Assembly (NCBI GenBank): GCA_025354565.1
Contig: JANXMQ010000090.1
Location: 29,281 to 93,280, forward strand
DNA: 64,000 bases
Reading direction: 5' to 3'
Source: Akkermansiaceae bacterium
GTDB lineage: Bacteria > Verrucomicrobiota > Verrucomicrobiia > Verrucomicrobiales > Akkermansiaceae
The position numbers and the translations under genes are program-made. Numbering within the stretch: the stretch's first letter is position 1; every line of letters starts with the position of its first letter. Positions 9,347-16,769 of the stretch are shown here, piece after piece. The notes beneath the pieces are model-generated. The model was given only the letters and a program-made list of their open reading frames with translations, was not told where the DNA came from and ran no database searches.

Positions 9347-9772
9347 TCACCGTTTCACCTTCAATAACAGCACCGGGATCTCCACGGTGTGGCGGACCTT
9401 GGAGACGGTGCTGCCGTAGAGGAGGTCGCTGATGAAGCGGTGGCCATGAGTGGACATGGCGATGAGATCGACCCCGTGCTCGCTGGCGACCTTGATGATT
9501 TCATCCGAGGGTTCACCGAGTGCTAACAGATATTCGACTGTAAAGCCCTCCGCCCGTAACTCGGCGACACGCATTTCCAAGTAGGCGCGGTCCTCCTTCA
9601 TTTCCTCGCTCTCGACGAGGTTGAGTCCCCGGAAATTCCGTGCGGCCCAGCCATCGGCGACGTGCATGAGCAAAAGGCTGGCTCCGGTCATGCGGGCTAG
9701 CGGTTTGACGTGGTCGAGGATGGTTTGGTCGGCCACGCTGTTTTCGACGGGAATGAGGATTTTGTGATACAT
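9347..9772 (-). CDS. Universal stress protein (UspA family)
   Basis: 141 residues, a single Usp domain of usual length. Seen: the start MYHKILIPVENSVADQTIL, the LMHVADG strand, and the DLIAMSTHGHRF...LLYGSTVSKVRH region near the C-terminus. The ATP-binding pattern GxxG-9x-GS is altered: the second Gly is Phe (GHRF), so nucleotide binding may be weakened. It follows the Nramp gene by 33 bases on the same strand, a likely two-gene operon, which ties it to metal homeostasis or stress. Confidence 0.9.
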   Translation of the reverse strand: MYHKILIPVENSVADQTILDHVKPLARMTGASLLLMHVADGWAARNFRGLNLVESEEMKEDRAYLEMRVAELRAEGFTVEYLLALGEPSDEIIKVASEHGVDLIAMSTHGHRFISDLLYGSTVSKVRHTVEIPVLLLKVKR

Positions 9773-9805
9773 GGCGATGAATCAGTGTGGCAGGCCGAGA
9801 GTGTT

Positions 9806-11167
9806 TTAGAAAGCTTCGCGGAGCGGGTCGGGAGCGAAGGTGTCGAACAGCAATTTCAGATTGAGGACGATGATGATGGTGGCGGTCGTCCAGCCAAGGA
9901 TTTTAATCCAGAACGGGTTGACGAACTCGCCCATCTTGGCCTTCTCGCCGGTGAAGCGCATCAGCGGCCAGACGGCGAATCCGAGCTGCATACTAAGGAC
10001 CACCTGGCTGGCAACCAGCAACTCCGTCGTCTTGCTTTCGCCGTAGAGGCCGATGATGACGACTGCGGGAACGATCGCGATGCCGCGCGTGATGAGCCGC
10101 CGTAGCCATGGGCGGATGCGGAAATTCAGGAAACCCTCCATCACAATTTGTCCAGCGAGGGTTCCTGTTAGTGTCGAGTTTTGTCCAGAGGCGAGTAGGG
10201 CGACGGCGAATAAAGTGCTGGCAATGCCGACTCCGAGCGTCGGGCTGAGAAGTCGATAGGCGTCCTGGATTTTAGCGACCTCATGATTTCCCGACCCATG
10301 GAATGTCGCGGCGGCAAGGATGAGGATGGCACCGTTGATGAAGAGCGCGAACATGAGCGCGGCAGTGGAGTCGATGGTGGCGAACTTGATCGCCTCGCGC
10401 TTGCCTGCGGGCGTGCGTTCGAAGTTACGCGTCTGGACGATCGATGAGTGCAGATAGAGATTATGCGGCATGACGGTAGCACCAAGGATGCCGATGCTGA
10501 TTAACAGCATGTCCTTGTTTTTCAGGATTTCAGCAGAGGGTACCAAGCCGAGCATAACTCCGGCCAAGCTGGGTTTTGCAAAAAACAACTCAGCGGCGAA
10601 GCAAGCGCCGATGGTCAGGATGAGCGTGACGACGATGGCCTCAATGTAGCGGAATCCTTTGTTTTGCAGATAGAGCACGACGAGGACATCGAGACAGGTG
10701 ATGACGCAGCCCCAGACGATCGGGATGCCGAACAACAACTGCAAACCGATGGCCGAGCCGACGACTTCTGCTAGATCGCAGGCGGCAATGGCGACCTCGC
10801 AAATCACCCATAGGAACCAGACCGTCGGTTTGTTATAATGATCGCGGCAGGCTTGCGCGAGATCGCGCCCGGTGACGACTCCGAGCTTCACGCAGAGATG
10901 CTGGAGCAGGATCGCCATTATGTTAGAAATCAAGATAACGGAAAGCAGCGTGTAACCGAATTTCGCACCACCTGCTAGATCGGTAGCCCAATTTCCAGGG
11001 TCCATGTAGCCGACCGCGACGAGGAATCCCGGGCCGCTGAAGGCCATGAGCTTGCGGAAAAATGAACCGTTTCCGGGAACCATGATGCTGCGGTGGACCT
11101 CGGGCAGCGAGAGTTCGCCAGCCGCTTTTCTCCAAGCGGTATCGGGATCCGGTGGGATGTGGTTCAT
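9806..11167 (-). CDS. mntH: Nramp-family divalent metal transporter (Mn2+/Fe2+)
   Basis: 453 residues, multi-pass membrane protein. The family signature residues are visible: [12 protein letters not shown] in the first helix and [10 protein letters not shown] in helix 6; the Asp, Asn and the Met of those motifs coordinate Mn2+ or Fe2+ in structurally known Nramp proteins. A C-terminal TM set ends with [14 protein letters not shown]. It is proton-coupled import into the cytoplasm. A perfect 8+8 palindrome sits 16 bases upstream of the start and suggests metal-dependent repression. The universal stress gene follows in the same direction. Confidence 0.92.
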   Translation of the reverse strand: MNHIPPDPDTAWRKAAGELSLPEVHRSIMVPGNGSFFRKLMAFSGPGFLVAVGYMDPGNWATDLAGGAKFGYTLLSVILISNIMAILLQHLCVKLGVVTGRDLAQACRDHYNKPTVWFLWVICEVAIAACDLAEVVGSAIGLQLLFGIPIVWGCVITCLDVLVVLYLQNKGFRYIEAIVVTLILTIGACFAAELFFAKPSLAGVMLGLVPSAEILKNKDMLLISIGILGATVMPHNLYLHSSIVQTRNFERTPAGKREAIKFATIDSTAALMFALFINGAILILAAATFHGSGNHEVAKIQDAYRLLSPTLGVGIASTLFAVALLASGQNSTLTGTLAGQIVMEGFLNFRIRPWLRRLITRGIAIVPAVVIIGLYGESKTTELLVASQVVLSMQLGFAVWPLMRFTGEKAKMGEFVNPFWIKILGWTTATIIIVLNLKLLFDTFAPDPLREAF

Positions 11168-11182
11168 GGTGGAGTTCGCAGA

Positions 11183-11202
11183 AAATTAGCCAAAGCTAAT
11201 TT
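11183..11202. promoter_or_regulatory. Palindromic operator upstream of the Nramp gene (DtxR/MntR-like candidate)
   Basis: AAATTAGC-CAAA-GCTAATTT is a perfect inverted repeat with a 4-base spacer, 16-35 bases before the Nramp start codon; a further half-site-like GGCTAAATT lies just upstream (11213-11221). The TTAGcc/ggCTAA half-site resembles operators of DtxR-family metal repressors. No regulator gene is in the window, so the identity of the binding protein is inferred. Confidence 0.6.
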
Positions 11203-11265
11203 CTATGCGCAAGGCTAAATTCCAGATGCGGTGGAATTTTCCTCCCCATCCCATCCGGCGAGCGC

Positions 11266-13692
11266 TCACTCGTCCTTGATTTTCAGCCGCGGCGGGCGCT
11301 TCAACGGGATGCCTTCCTCGATGGCGTCGAGATCAAGGCTATCCAACACATTGGTGCGGCGGCGGACGAATCCGGCTTCGGCGGAAGTCGCGGCAAAGCT
11401 GGGGATCTCGGTGTGATAGGGATCATCACCGATCAAAACCGGCTGTTTCGGTCGGACCGGCACCGCATTGAGCGCTGGCGTGTTTAGCATGGCAATGTCG
11501 GGATTCACGCCCTCGCCGAGCGCGCCGGAATGGACAGTGCAGAACGGCAGGTTTTCCGTGCCCTTGCGGAAATACTCGGGCATCGCCGTGGAGCGCGAGC
11601 GAATGGTTCCGGTGTTGATGTCCTCGACATGCTCTTGACAAAACTGCGTCGCGCGTTGGCCGGAAGTTAAGCAGATGGGGATCTCCACCACGCTGGCCGG
11701 AGCGGTTAGCTTACCACCGCCGAAGGAGGGTGCGGCCGCATTCATTGCCGCCTGCCAAACGGGCATCGCCAGATCACGGCTGAACGCACCCGGATAGATC
11801 GGCTCGCCATTGCCCAGTAGAAATCCAGTCCACACGCCGCAGGTAATCCGCTTGTTATAGCCGACGAACCAAGTGTCTGCGAAATCGTGGGTGGAGCCAC
11901 CTTTTCCCGCGCCGTTGAAGGGTTTTTCCACCATGCCATCGAGCACGCCACTGGCGCTGCCCCGATAGAGCGAGCCAGCCATCATGCTGTGGACCTGCCA
12001 TGCCGTCGCCGCGTCGATGATCCGCCGGGGCGGTGAGATTTCGTGCGGGCGGCGGAACACCACCCGTCCCTCCGAGTTCTCGATCCGGTCGAGATAGACC
12101 AGGCCGCTAGGCGCTGATAGACCGCCCGTGGGAAACACGGCCATCGCCTTCACCGCCTGCTTCAAGGGCACCTCATCGAAGCCGACAGCGAGGCGCGGCA
12201 GCAGTTCCGCCTTCTGCAAGGGCAGCCCGAAGGCCACGGCGGTGTCCACCACGCGTTGCAGTCCGATCTGGCCGGCAAACCTAACAGTCGCAGCGATTTT
12301 CGAATTTTCCAAAGCCACACGCGGTGTGATTTTCCCGGCGTAAACCGGCGCGGCCACTTCCATGCCCCACTCACCAAGGATGCCTTCGCGCCCGTCGATC
12401 ATCACCGCGCGGTTGTCCATCGGCTCGTCCTCCACTAGACTCGCCGGAGTCTTGCTGCCGCTGAGACCGGCGGCATAGATGTAGGGGAAAAAGGCCGTGC
12501 CAAGCGGGCGCTTGCCGGACTCGATGAAATCAAACGGCACCTGGGCGTAATCCCGCCCGCCGACATGGGCCAGAACCTCGCCGGTTTCATGGTCGATCAT
12601 GAGCACCGCGCCTTGCAGATATTCCGCCGGCTTGGTGCTGGTTTTTCGATAGTCCGCGTATTTCTGATGGGCGTATCCCGGCCTAGTCTCGGCCCGCGCC
12701 AGACTTTCTAACAATGCTTTCTGCGCGGCGTTCTGGGCTTCGGACAGGATCGTCGTGTGGATCTTGAATTTTCCGGTAGCCAAGCCGTCCTCGCCGAGCG
12801 CCGCACCGACCGCATCGGCGATCCGTTCATAAAGGTGGGTCGTGCCGCGTCGCAGTGGCTGCGGATTTAGACCGAGCGGCAGGGCCTTGAGCCGGGTCAG
12901 ATCGGAACTGGAAATCATCCCCTCCTCACGCATCCGGCCGAGCACGTAGTTGCGCCCGTTGCGGTTGATTTCCGGATTGTTCAAGGGCGAGCGCACGTTT
13001 GGGTTCTTGATGAGAGTGACCATCGACGCGCATTCCTGCGGCTCCAGATCCTTCGGCTCCTTGCCGTAGTAGCCTAGCGAGGCGGAGCGGATGCCGTAAT
13101 AACCGCTGCCGAAATAAATGCGATTCAGATAGAAATTCAGGATTTCCCGCTTCGAGTAGCGGTCCTCGATCCGGCGGGCGAGGAAGGCTTCGACCAATTT
13201 CCGCTGCATCGGCGTCTCGTTCCGCAGCACCGCCTCTTCCTTCAGATTGTAAGCGTTACGCGCCAGTTGTTGGGTGAGCGTGCTGGCACCCTGCTTGCCG
13301 CCCTCGGCATTCAGGATGATCGCCCGCACGATGCCAATATAGTCCACGCCATGATGCGTTAGAAACCGCGAGTCCTCGCCGGCGCGCAGGGCTTGGATGA
13401 AAATTTCCGGGACTTTCTCAATCGGGACAACACTGCGGTTCTGGACGAAAATCCGACCGATTTCCTTGCCGTTGCGGTCGAGGATGATGCTTGGCTCCTC
13501 AAGGTCGTTGATGCGATCCAGATCATAATTTGCGGCGCGCTGGCGGAATTCCCGGGTGAAGGCTTCCGCGAACAACCAAGCCGCGCCCCCGAGCATCAGC
13601 GAAACGAGGAACAGGCCCAGCCAAAAACCTTTGCGCTTGAAGAACCAGCGCTTCTTGCTCTTCTTGCGATTCGTTTTTGTGATAGTAGCCAT
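11266..13692 (-). CDS. Class A penicillin-binding protein (GT51 transglycosylase) with degenerate transpeptidase domain
   Basis: 808 residues from MATITKTNRKK. Layout: basic cytoplasmic tail, one membrane helix (about 23-42), then a GT51 domain with EDSRFLTHHGVD (catalytic Glu), GASTLTQQLARN and KREILNFYLNRIYFG, all intact. The following transpeptidase fold is recognisable but all three active-site motifs are changed: SxxK reads TAFF in RPLGTAFFPYIYAAG (near residue 398), SxN reads SKI (LENSKIAATVRF), and KTG reads KGG (GAGKGGSTHDFADTW). Predicted: active glycan polymerase at the inner membrane with an inactive or altered penicillin-binding part. Its start codon overlaps the divergent methyltransferase gene. 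Confidence 0.85.
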   Translation of the reverse strand: MATITKTNRKKSKKRWFFKRKGFWLGLFLVSLMLGGAAWLFAEAFTREFRQRAANYDLDRINDLEEPSIILDRNGKEIGRIFVQNRSVVPIEKVPEIFIQALRAGEDSRFLTHHGVDYIGIVRAIILNAEGGKQGASTLTQQLARNAYNLKEEAVLRNETPMQRKLVEAFLARRIEDRYSKREILNFYLNRIYFGSGYYGIRSASLGYYGKEPKDLEPQECASMVTLIKNPNVRSPLNNPEINRNGRNYVLGRMREEGMISSSDLTRLKALPLGLNPQPLRRGTTHLYERIADAVGAALGEDGLATGKFKIHTTILSEAQNAAQKALLESLARAETRPGYAHQKYADYRKTSTKPAEYLQGAVLMIDHETGEVLAHVGGRDYAQVPFDFIESGKRPLGTAFFPYIYAAGLSGSKTPASLVEDEPMDNRAVMIDGREGILGEWGMEVAAPVYAGKITPRVALENSKIAATVRFAGQIGLQRVVDTAVAFGLPLQKAELLPRLAVGFDEVPLKQAVKAMAVFPTGGLSAPSGLVYLDRIENSEGRVVFRRPHEISPPRRIIDAATAWQVHSMMAGSLYRGSASGVLDGMVEKPFNGAGKGGSTHDFADTWFVGYNKRITCGVWTGFLLGNGEPIYPGAFSRDLAMPVWQAAMNAAAPSFGGGKLTAPASVVEIPICLTSGQRATQFCQEHVEDINTGTIRSRSTAMPEYFRKGTENLPFCTVHSGALGEGVNPDIAMLNTPALNAVPVRPKQPVLIGDDPYHTEIPSFAATSAEAGFVRRRTNVLDSLDLDAIEEGIPLKRPPRLKIKDE

Positions 13693-14893
13693 GCCTGATC
13701 CGAATTCATCACCGCCACTGCCAGCGGTCACGCGGCTGCAAGACTATGGGATCACGGCGACTCCCGCAACCCTTGCGTTGGGGGAGATTTTACGCGCTCG
13801 GATCGCCCGGGACGGTCCCATGCGGTTCGCGGATTTCATGGCGGCGGCCTTGTATGAACCGGGCCTCGGCTACTATGCCCGGGCGACGCGTCAGGTCGGG
13901 CGGGGTGGGGATTTTTTCACCAGCGTCAGTGTGGGGCCGCTGTTCGGCGAGTTGTTGGCCCGGCGATTTCTCCGCGAGTGGCTGGAATCCGGCTCGCCCG
14001 CGTGTTGGCGGATCATCGAATGCGGAGCCCACGACGGCACGCTGGCGGCAGATGTTCTCGGCGAACTAGCCCGGCTCGACCCGCAGGCGTTTGCCGCGCT
14101 TGAATACGCCATCCCCGAGCCGCTGCCCCTGCTCCAAGCGGCCCAGCGGAAAATGTTAGGCGGGTTCCTTGGCAAAACGCGGTTCGTCACGAATGCCGAA
14201 GAACTGACCATCAATCCGCTGCCGGGCGTCGCCTTCGGCAATGAACTGCTAGACGCGCTGCCGTTTAATGTCGTTGTTAGGAAATCCGCAGGCTGGGGCG
14301 AGTGCCGAGTCGCCAGTGCAGCCATCGGCGGATTCATTTGGGAGGACGAACATGAAATCACCGACCCTGACCTGCTGGCAGCGCTCGCTAAATTAGGGGA
14401 TGATTTTCCCGTAGGCTACCGCACCGAGGTCCGCACGAATTTCCAGGACTTTCTCGCACCACTCACCCGCGCTCTCAGTTCCGGCCTGCTCGTATGGCCA
14501 GACTATGGCTTCGCACGGCCCGAATACTATCAACCGGCACGCCACACCGGCACGCTGCGGACCTTTTCCAAACACCGCGCGGCGGAAAATCCCCTCAACT
14601 CCCCCGGGAACCTCGACATCACCGCCCATGTCGATTTCACCGCCGTCGCCGAAGCTGCCATCGCCCTCGGTAGCCAGCCCGCCGCCTTCCGCAACCAGGG
14701 CGCGTGGCTCACGGAAATCGGTCGCGAGTGGCTGCTCTCGCAGGAAGGCCAGCCACAGTTAGACGCCCGCCGCCAATTCCAAACCCTGACCCATCCCGCC
14801 CATCTTGGCGGTAGTTTTCAGGTGTTGGAAATTTCCTGGAACCAAGCCGGGAAAGTGCTGTCCGCCCCGGACCGCCACCGGCTCGCCTTGTGA
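13691..14893 (+). CDS. MidA/NDUFAF7-type SAM-dependent protein arginine methyltransferase-like protein
   Basis: About 400 residues from MPDPNSS. Seen: GPMRFADFMAAALYEPGLGYYAR at the start of the domain and GGDFFTSVSVGPLFGELLARRF, IIECGAHDGTLAADVL (the SAM-binding glycine motif, here ECGAHDG), FGNELLDALPFNVV (the family's NELLDALP motif) and a C-terminal AHLGGSFQVLEIS. Known relatives methylate an Arg of complex I subunit NDUFS2 in mitochondria; the bacterial role is unproved. The first bases of its start codon are shared with the start codon of the PBP gene on the other strand (CATG), so each 5' leader must lie inside the other gene. Confidence 0.85.
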   Translation: MPDPNSSPPLPAVTRLQDYGITATPATLALGEILRARIARDGPMRFADFMAAALYEPGLGYYARATRQVGRGGDFFTSVSVGPLFGELLARRFLREWLESGSPACWRIIECGAHDGTLAADVLGELARLDPQAFAALEYAIPEPLPLLQAAQRKMLGGFLGKTRFVTNAEELTINPLPGVAFGNELLDALPFNVVVRKSAGWGECRVASAAIGGFIWEDEHEITDPDLLAALAKLGDDFPVGYRTEVRTNFQDFLAPLTRALSSGLLVWPDYGFARPEYYQPARHTGTLRTFSKHRAAENPLNSPGNLDITAHVDFTAVAEAAIALGSQPAAFRNQGAWLTEIGREWLLSQEGQPQLDARRQFQTLTHPAHLGGSFQVLEISWNQAGKVLSAPDRHRLAL

Positions 14894-15059
14894 TAAGGAG
14901 GATGGCCGTCTCGGCGACTAACTGGAGCGCGGAATTTATCCCGCAAGTCCAAGTGTTTCGTGCGGAATCATCTCCGCGCTCCAATTGAGGTGTCATTTCG
15001 TTATCGAGATCTGGAATGTGGCATCGTTTGGATTCGCAAAAGGCGACACAAAAACGCGC

Positions 15060-15082
15060 TTGACACGCAACCATTAGGTTGC
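15060..15082 (+). promoter_or_regulatory. Promoter -35 with overlapping palindrome, auto-regulatory site of the ArsR gene
   Basis: TTGACA at 15060-15065 is a consensus -35 box. The perfect inverted repeat GCAACC-ATTA-GGTTGC follows at 15067-15082 and ends directly before the ATG of the ArsR-type gene. A repressor bound there would block the promoter. The -10 would fall over the start codon, hinting at a leaderless or very short-leader transcript. Confidence 0.6.
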
Positions 15083-15421
15083 ATGATTGCCCGCGTCTTG
15101 GACGAGGTATTCAAATCACTGGCTGACGCCAGCCGCCGGAAGCTGCTCGACGAGCTGCATAAGCGCGGCGGGCAGACGTTGGGTGAACTCTGTCAACACC
15201 TCGACATGACACGACAAGCAGTCACTAAACATCTGGCGATCTTGGAAGCGGCGAACCTCGTCGCAACCTTGTGGCGCGGACGTGAAAAGCTGCACTACCT
15301 CAATCCGGTGCCCTTGCACGAGATCTACGAACGCTGGATTGCCAAATATGAACGCCATCGCCTCCAAGCATTGAGCGATCTGAAAAAAGGTCTCGAACAA
15401 AACAACAACGCAAAAAAGTAA
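15083..15421 (+). CDS. ArsR-family winged-helix repressor
   Basis: 112 residues from MIARVLDEVFKSLADASRRKLLDEL; an upstream in-frame ATG adds 41 residues without similarity and was rejected. The winged helix is clear: TLGELCQHLDMTRQAVTKHLAILEAANLV (recognition helix around residues 46-58) followed by the wing WRGREKLHYLNP. The family represses its own operon and lets go on sensing a ligand. It lies 4 bases before an SRPBCC gene, a very common ArsR-SRPBCC pair, and a palindrome sits at its own promoter. No metal-binding Cys pair is visible, so a metal sensor role is unlikely. Confidence 0.9.
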   Translation: MIARVLDEVFKSLADASRRKLLDELHKRGGQTLGELCQHLDMTRQAVTKHLAILEAANLVATLWRGREKLHYLNPVPLHEIYERWIAKYERHRLQALSDLKKGLEQNNNAKK

Positions 15422-15425
15422 CATC

Positions 15426-15863
15426 ATGAACAAGCCAGAGTTAGTCTATACAACCTATATTCGTTCAACGCCGGAAAAGACGTGGGACGCCATCACCAAA
15501 CCGGAGTTCACCCGCCAGTATTGGGGTGGAAATGCGAACGTCTCCGATTGGAAACAAGGCTCGGAATGGCAACACGTCACCAACGAGAATGAGCCATGGA
15601 TCACCGGAGAAGTGGTGGAAAGTATCCCTCCCAAACGTCTGGTGCTGACCTGGGCCGACCCGGATGACCTCAAAGATGTATCGCGCGTCACTTATGAAAT
15701 CGAACCGCTCGAAGACATGGTCCGCCTGACCGTAACTCATGACAATTTCATGGCAGATTCGGATATGTCTGGCAAAGTCTCCAAGGGCTGGCCGCATGTG
15801 CTTTCCAGCATGAAGTCATTCCTCGAAACCGGAACGGGCTTGAAAGTCGGATGTGGAAGTTGA
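15426..15863 (+). CDS. SRPBCC/AHSA1-domain protein
   Basis: 145 residues. The START/SRPBCC-type hydrophobic pocket fold is shown by YTTYIRSTPEKTWDAITKPEFTRQYWGG at the start, WITGEVVESIPPKRLVLTW in the middle and a C-terminal helix GKVSKGWPHVLSSMKSFLETG. These proteins bind hydrophobic ligands or resemble the Hsp90 activator Aha1 domain; the precise ligand is unknown. Second gene of the ArsR operon. Confidence 0.88.
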   Translation: MNKPELVYTTYIRSTPEKTWDAITKPEFTRQYWGGNANVSDWKQGSEWQHVTNENEPWITGEVVESIPPKRLVLTWADPDDLKDVSRVTYEIEPLEDMVRLTVTHDNFMADSDMSGKVSKGWPHVLSSMKSFLETGTGLKVGCGS

Positions 15864-15874
15864 CCGAAAAAGCA

Positions 15875-15916
15875 ATTGTCGCATTGCGGGCTTGCCCCCC
15901 GCACTCCGGCGACAAT
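15875..15916 (+). terminator. Nested stem-loop between the SRPBCC gene and tRNA-Leu
   Basis: ATTGTCGC (15875-15882) pairs with GCGACAAT (15909-15916), and inside it TGCGGG (15885-15890) pairs with CCCGCA (15898-15903). A factor-independent terminator of the ArsR operon is likely although no long T-run follows. Confidence 0.5.
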
Positions 15917-15931
15917 ATAGTCGCTCCGTGA

Positions 15932-16013
15932 GCCGGGATGGCGGAATTGGTAGACGCGCTAGATTTAGGATCTAGTATCGCAAGGTGTGCAGGTTCGAGT
16001 CCTGTTCCCGGTA
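15932..16013 (+). tRNA. tRNA-Leu, anticodon UAG
   Basis: Cloverleaf read by eye: acceptor GCCGGGA with TCCCGGT plus discriminator A; D-arm TGGCGGAATTGGTAGACGC; anticodon stem CTAGA/TCTAG with loop TTTAGGA (anticodon TAG); variable arm; T-arm GCAGG-TTCGAGT-CCTGT. No CCA is encoded. The 3' half is repeated at 61426-61482: the gene is the integration site of the island, and its 3' end was restored by the incoming element. Confidence 0.95.
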
Positions 16014-16016
16014 CTT
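15960..16016 (+). repeat. attL: left copy of the 57-bp attachment repeat
   Basis: Identical to 61426-61482. It runs from inside the anticodon stem to three bases past the tRNA 3' end (ending GGTACTT). The crossover is expected within it; the tRNA to its left is complete. Confidence 0.95.
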
Positions 16017-16037
16017 CATTGAAGACAAGCAACTTAG

Positions 16038-16061
16038 GGAGCTATAAAGGCTCCTTTTTTT
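16038..16061 (+). terminator. Rho-independent terminator of tRNA-Leu
   Basis: GGAGC-tataaag-GCTCC followed by seven T. It is on the element side of the left junction, so the integrated island supplies the tRNA's terminator. Confidence 0.8.
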
Positions 16062-16769
16062 GTGCCTCCAATTTAACTTTGGTAAAAAACTTGGTAAAAA
16101 ATTTAAGGCAAAAAACAAGGGCTGCTGCGAATGGAGAGGACTGGAATTCATTGGAGGTTTTTTCGTCAGCCGCCCATATCCGACGTTACCCTCCCATCTC
16201 TAGTCTCATTTTTTGAGCAAAAAGCCGGAATTATGGAAGGGGTCTCAAAATGGGGTTTCCGTCCGTCCCCGGCCATTATTGGATTGTGGAGCGTGGTGGT
16301 CTCAAAAGCATTTTGGCCATCAGTGGTGGTCTCTTCCGCTGCGTGAGCAAGGACGGGGCGTCGGGACTTTTGCGTCTCCTTTTTCGAGCCGATTTTTGGA
16401 AACTCCTCACGGGCATTTCGGCCTACCATTGGAAAAGTCGGAAGAGGCCGGATTCTTTTCGAGGAGCAAAATCACATCACATGCCACTCAAGGAATATGC
16501 CCCCAGGACGAGCGAACGACCAATATTGGTTATTCACCTCGGGTTCCTCACTGTAAGTCGCAGATTTTGAAGGCTTTGGAATAAACGCAATAATCGACAC
16601 ACGCTGTAAATGGGTGCCTACGCCGGTTGGTTTCTTTTCGGATGAATTCTGAAAATCAGAGATCAGTCCTCAGAACCTGAGTAAACGCCATGCACCTCCC
16701 GCGCTCTATCATAAAAACGAAATTTGCCTGTTGCCTCGCATTCCTGATTCCTGAGAGTCTATCGGAGCA
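16062..16769. other. Gene-poor left end of the island with possible integrase arm sites
   Basis: No convincing gene is seen in about 700 bases; short frames here have no recognisable protein features. Two direct copies of TTGGTAAAAAA (16079-16089 and 16091-16101, 12-bp period) lie 63 bases inside the left junction and may be arm-type sites for the integrase. Further in, GGTCTCAAAA occurs twice (about 16240 and 16300). The stretch before 16770 should hold the promoter of the kinase gene. Confidence 0.4.

Noticed and set aside
1..16000. Apparent excess of GTTAG/CTAAC in the left backbone compared with the 41-55 kb part
   Set aside because: My count by eye (about 33 in 16 kb) is close to what base composition predicts (about 25), so the difference may be codon use in the defence genes rather than a signal.
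15938..16216. A 92-codon frame beginning inside tRNA-Leu
   Set aside because: It is a chance frame through the tRNA and terminator.
16166..16584. Several 60-120-codon frames in the left end of the island
   Set aside because: They overlap each other on both strands, have no start signals and read as Arg/Ser/Trp-rich chance sequence.
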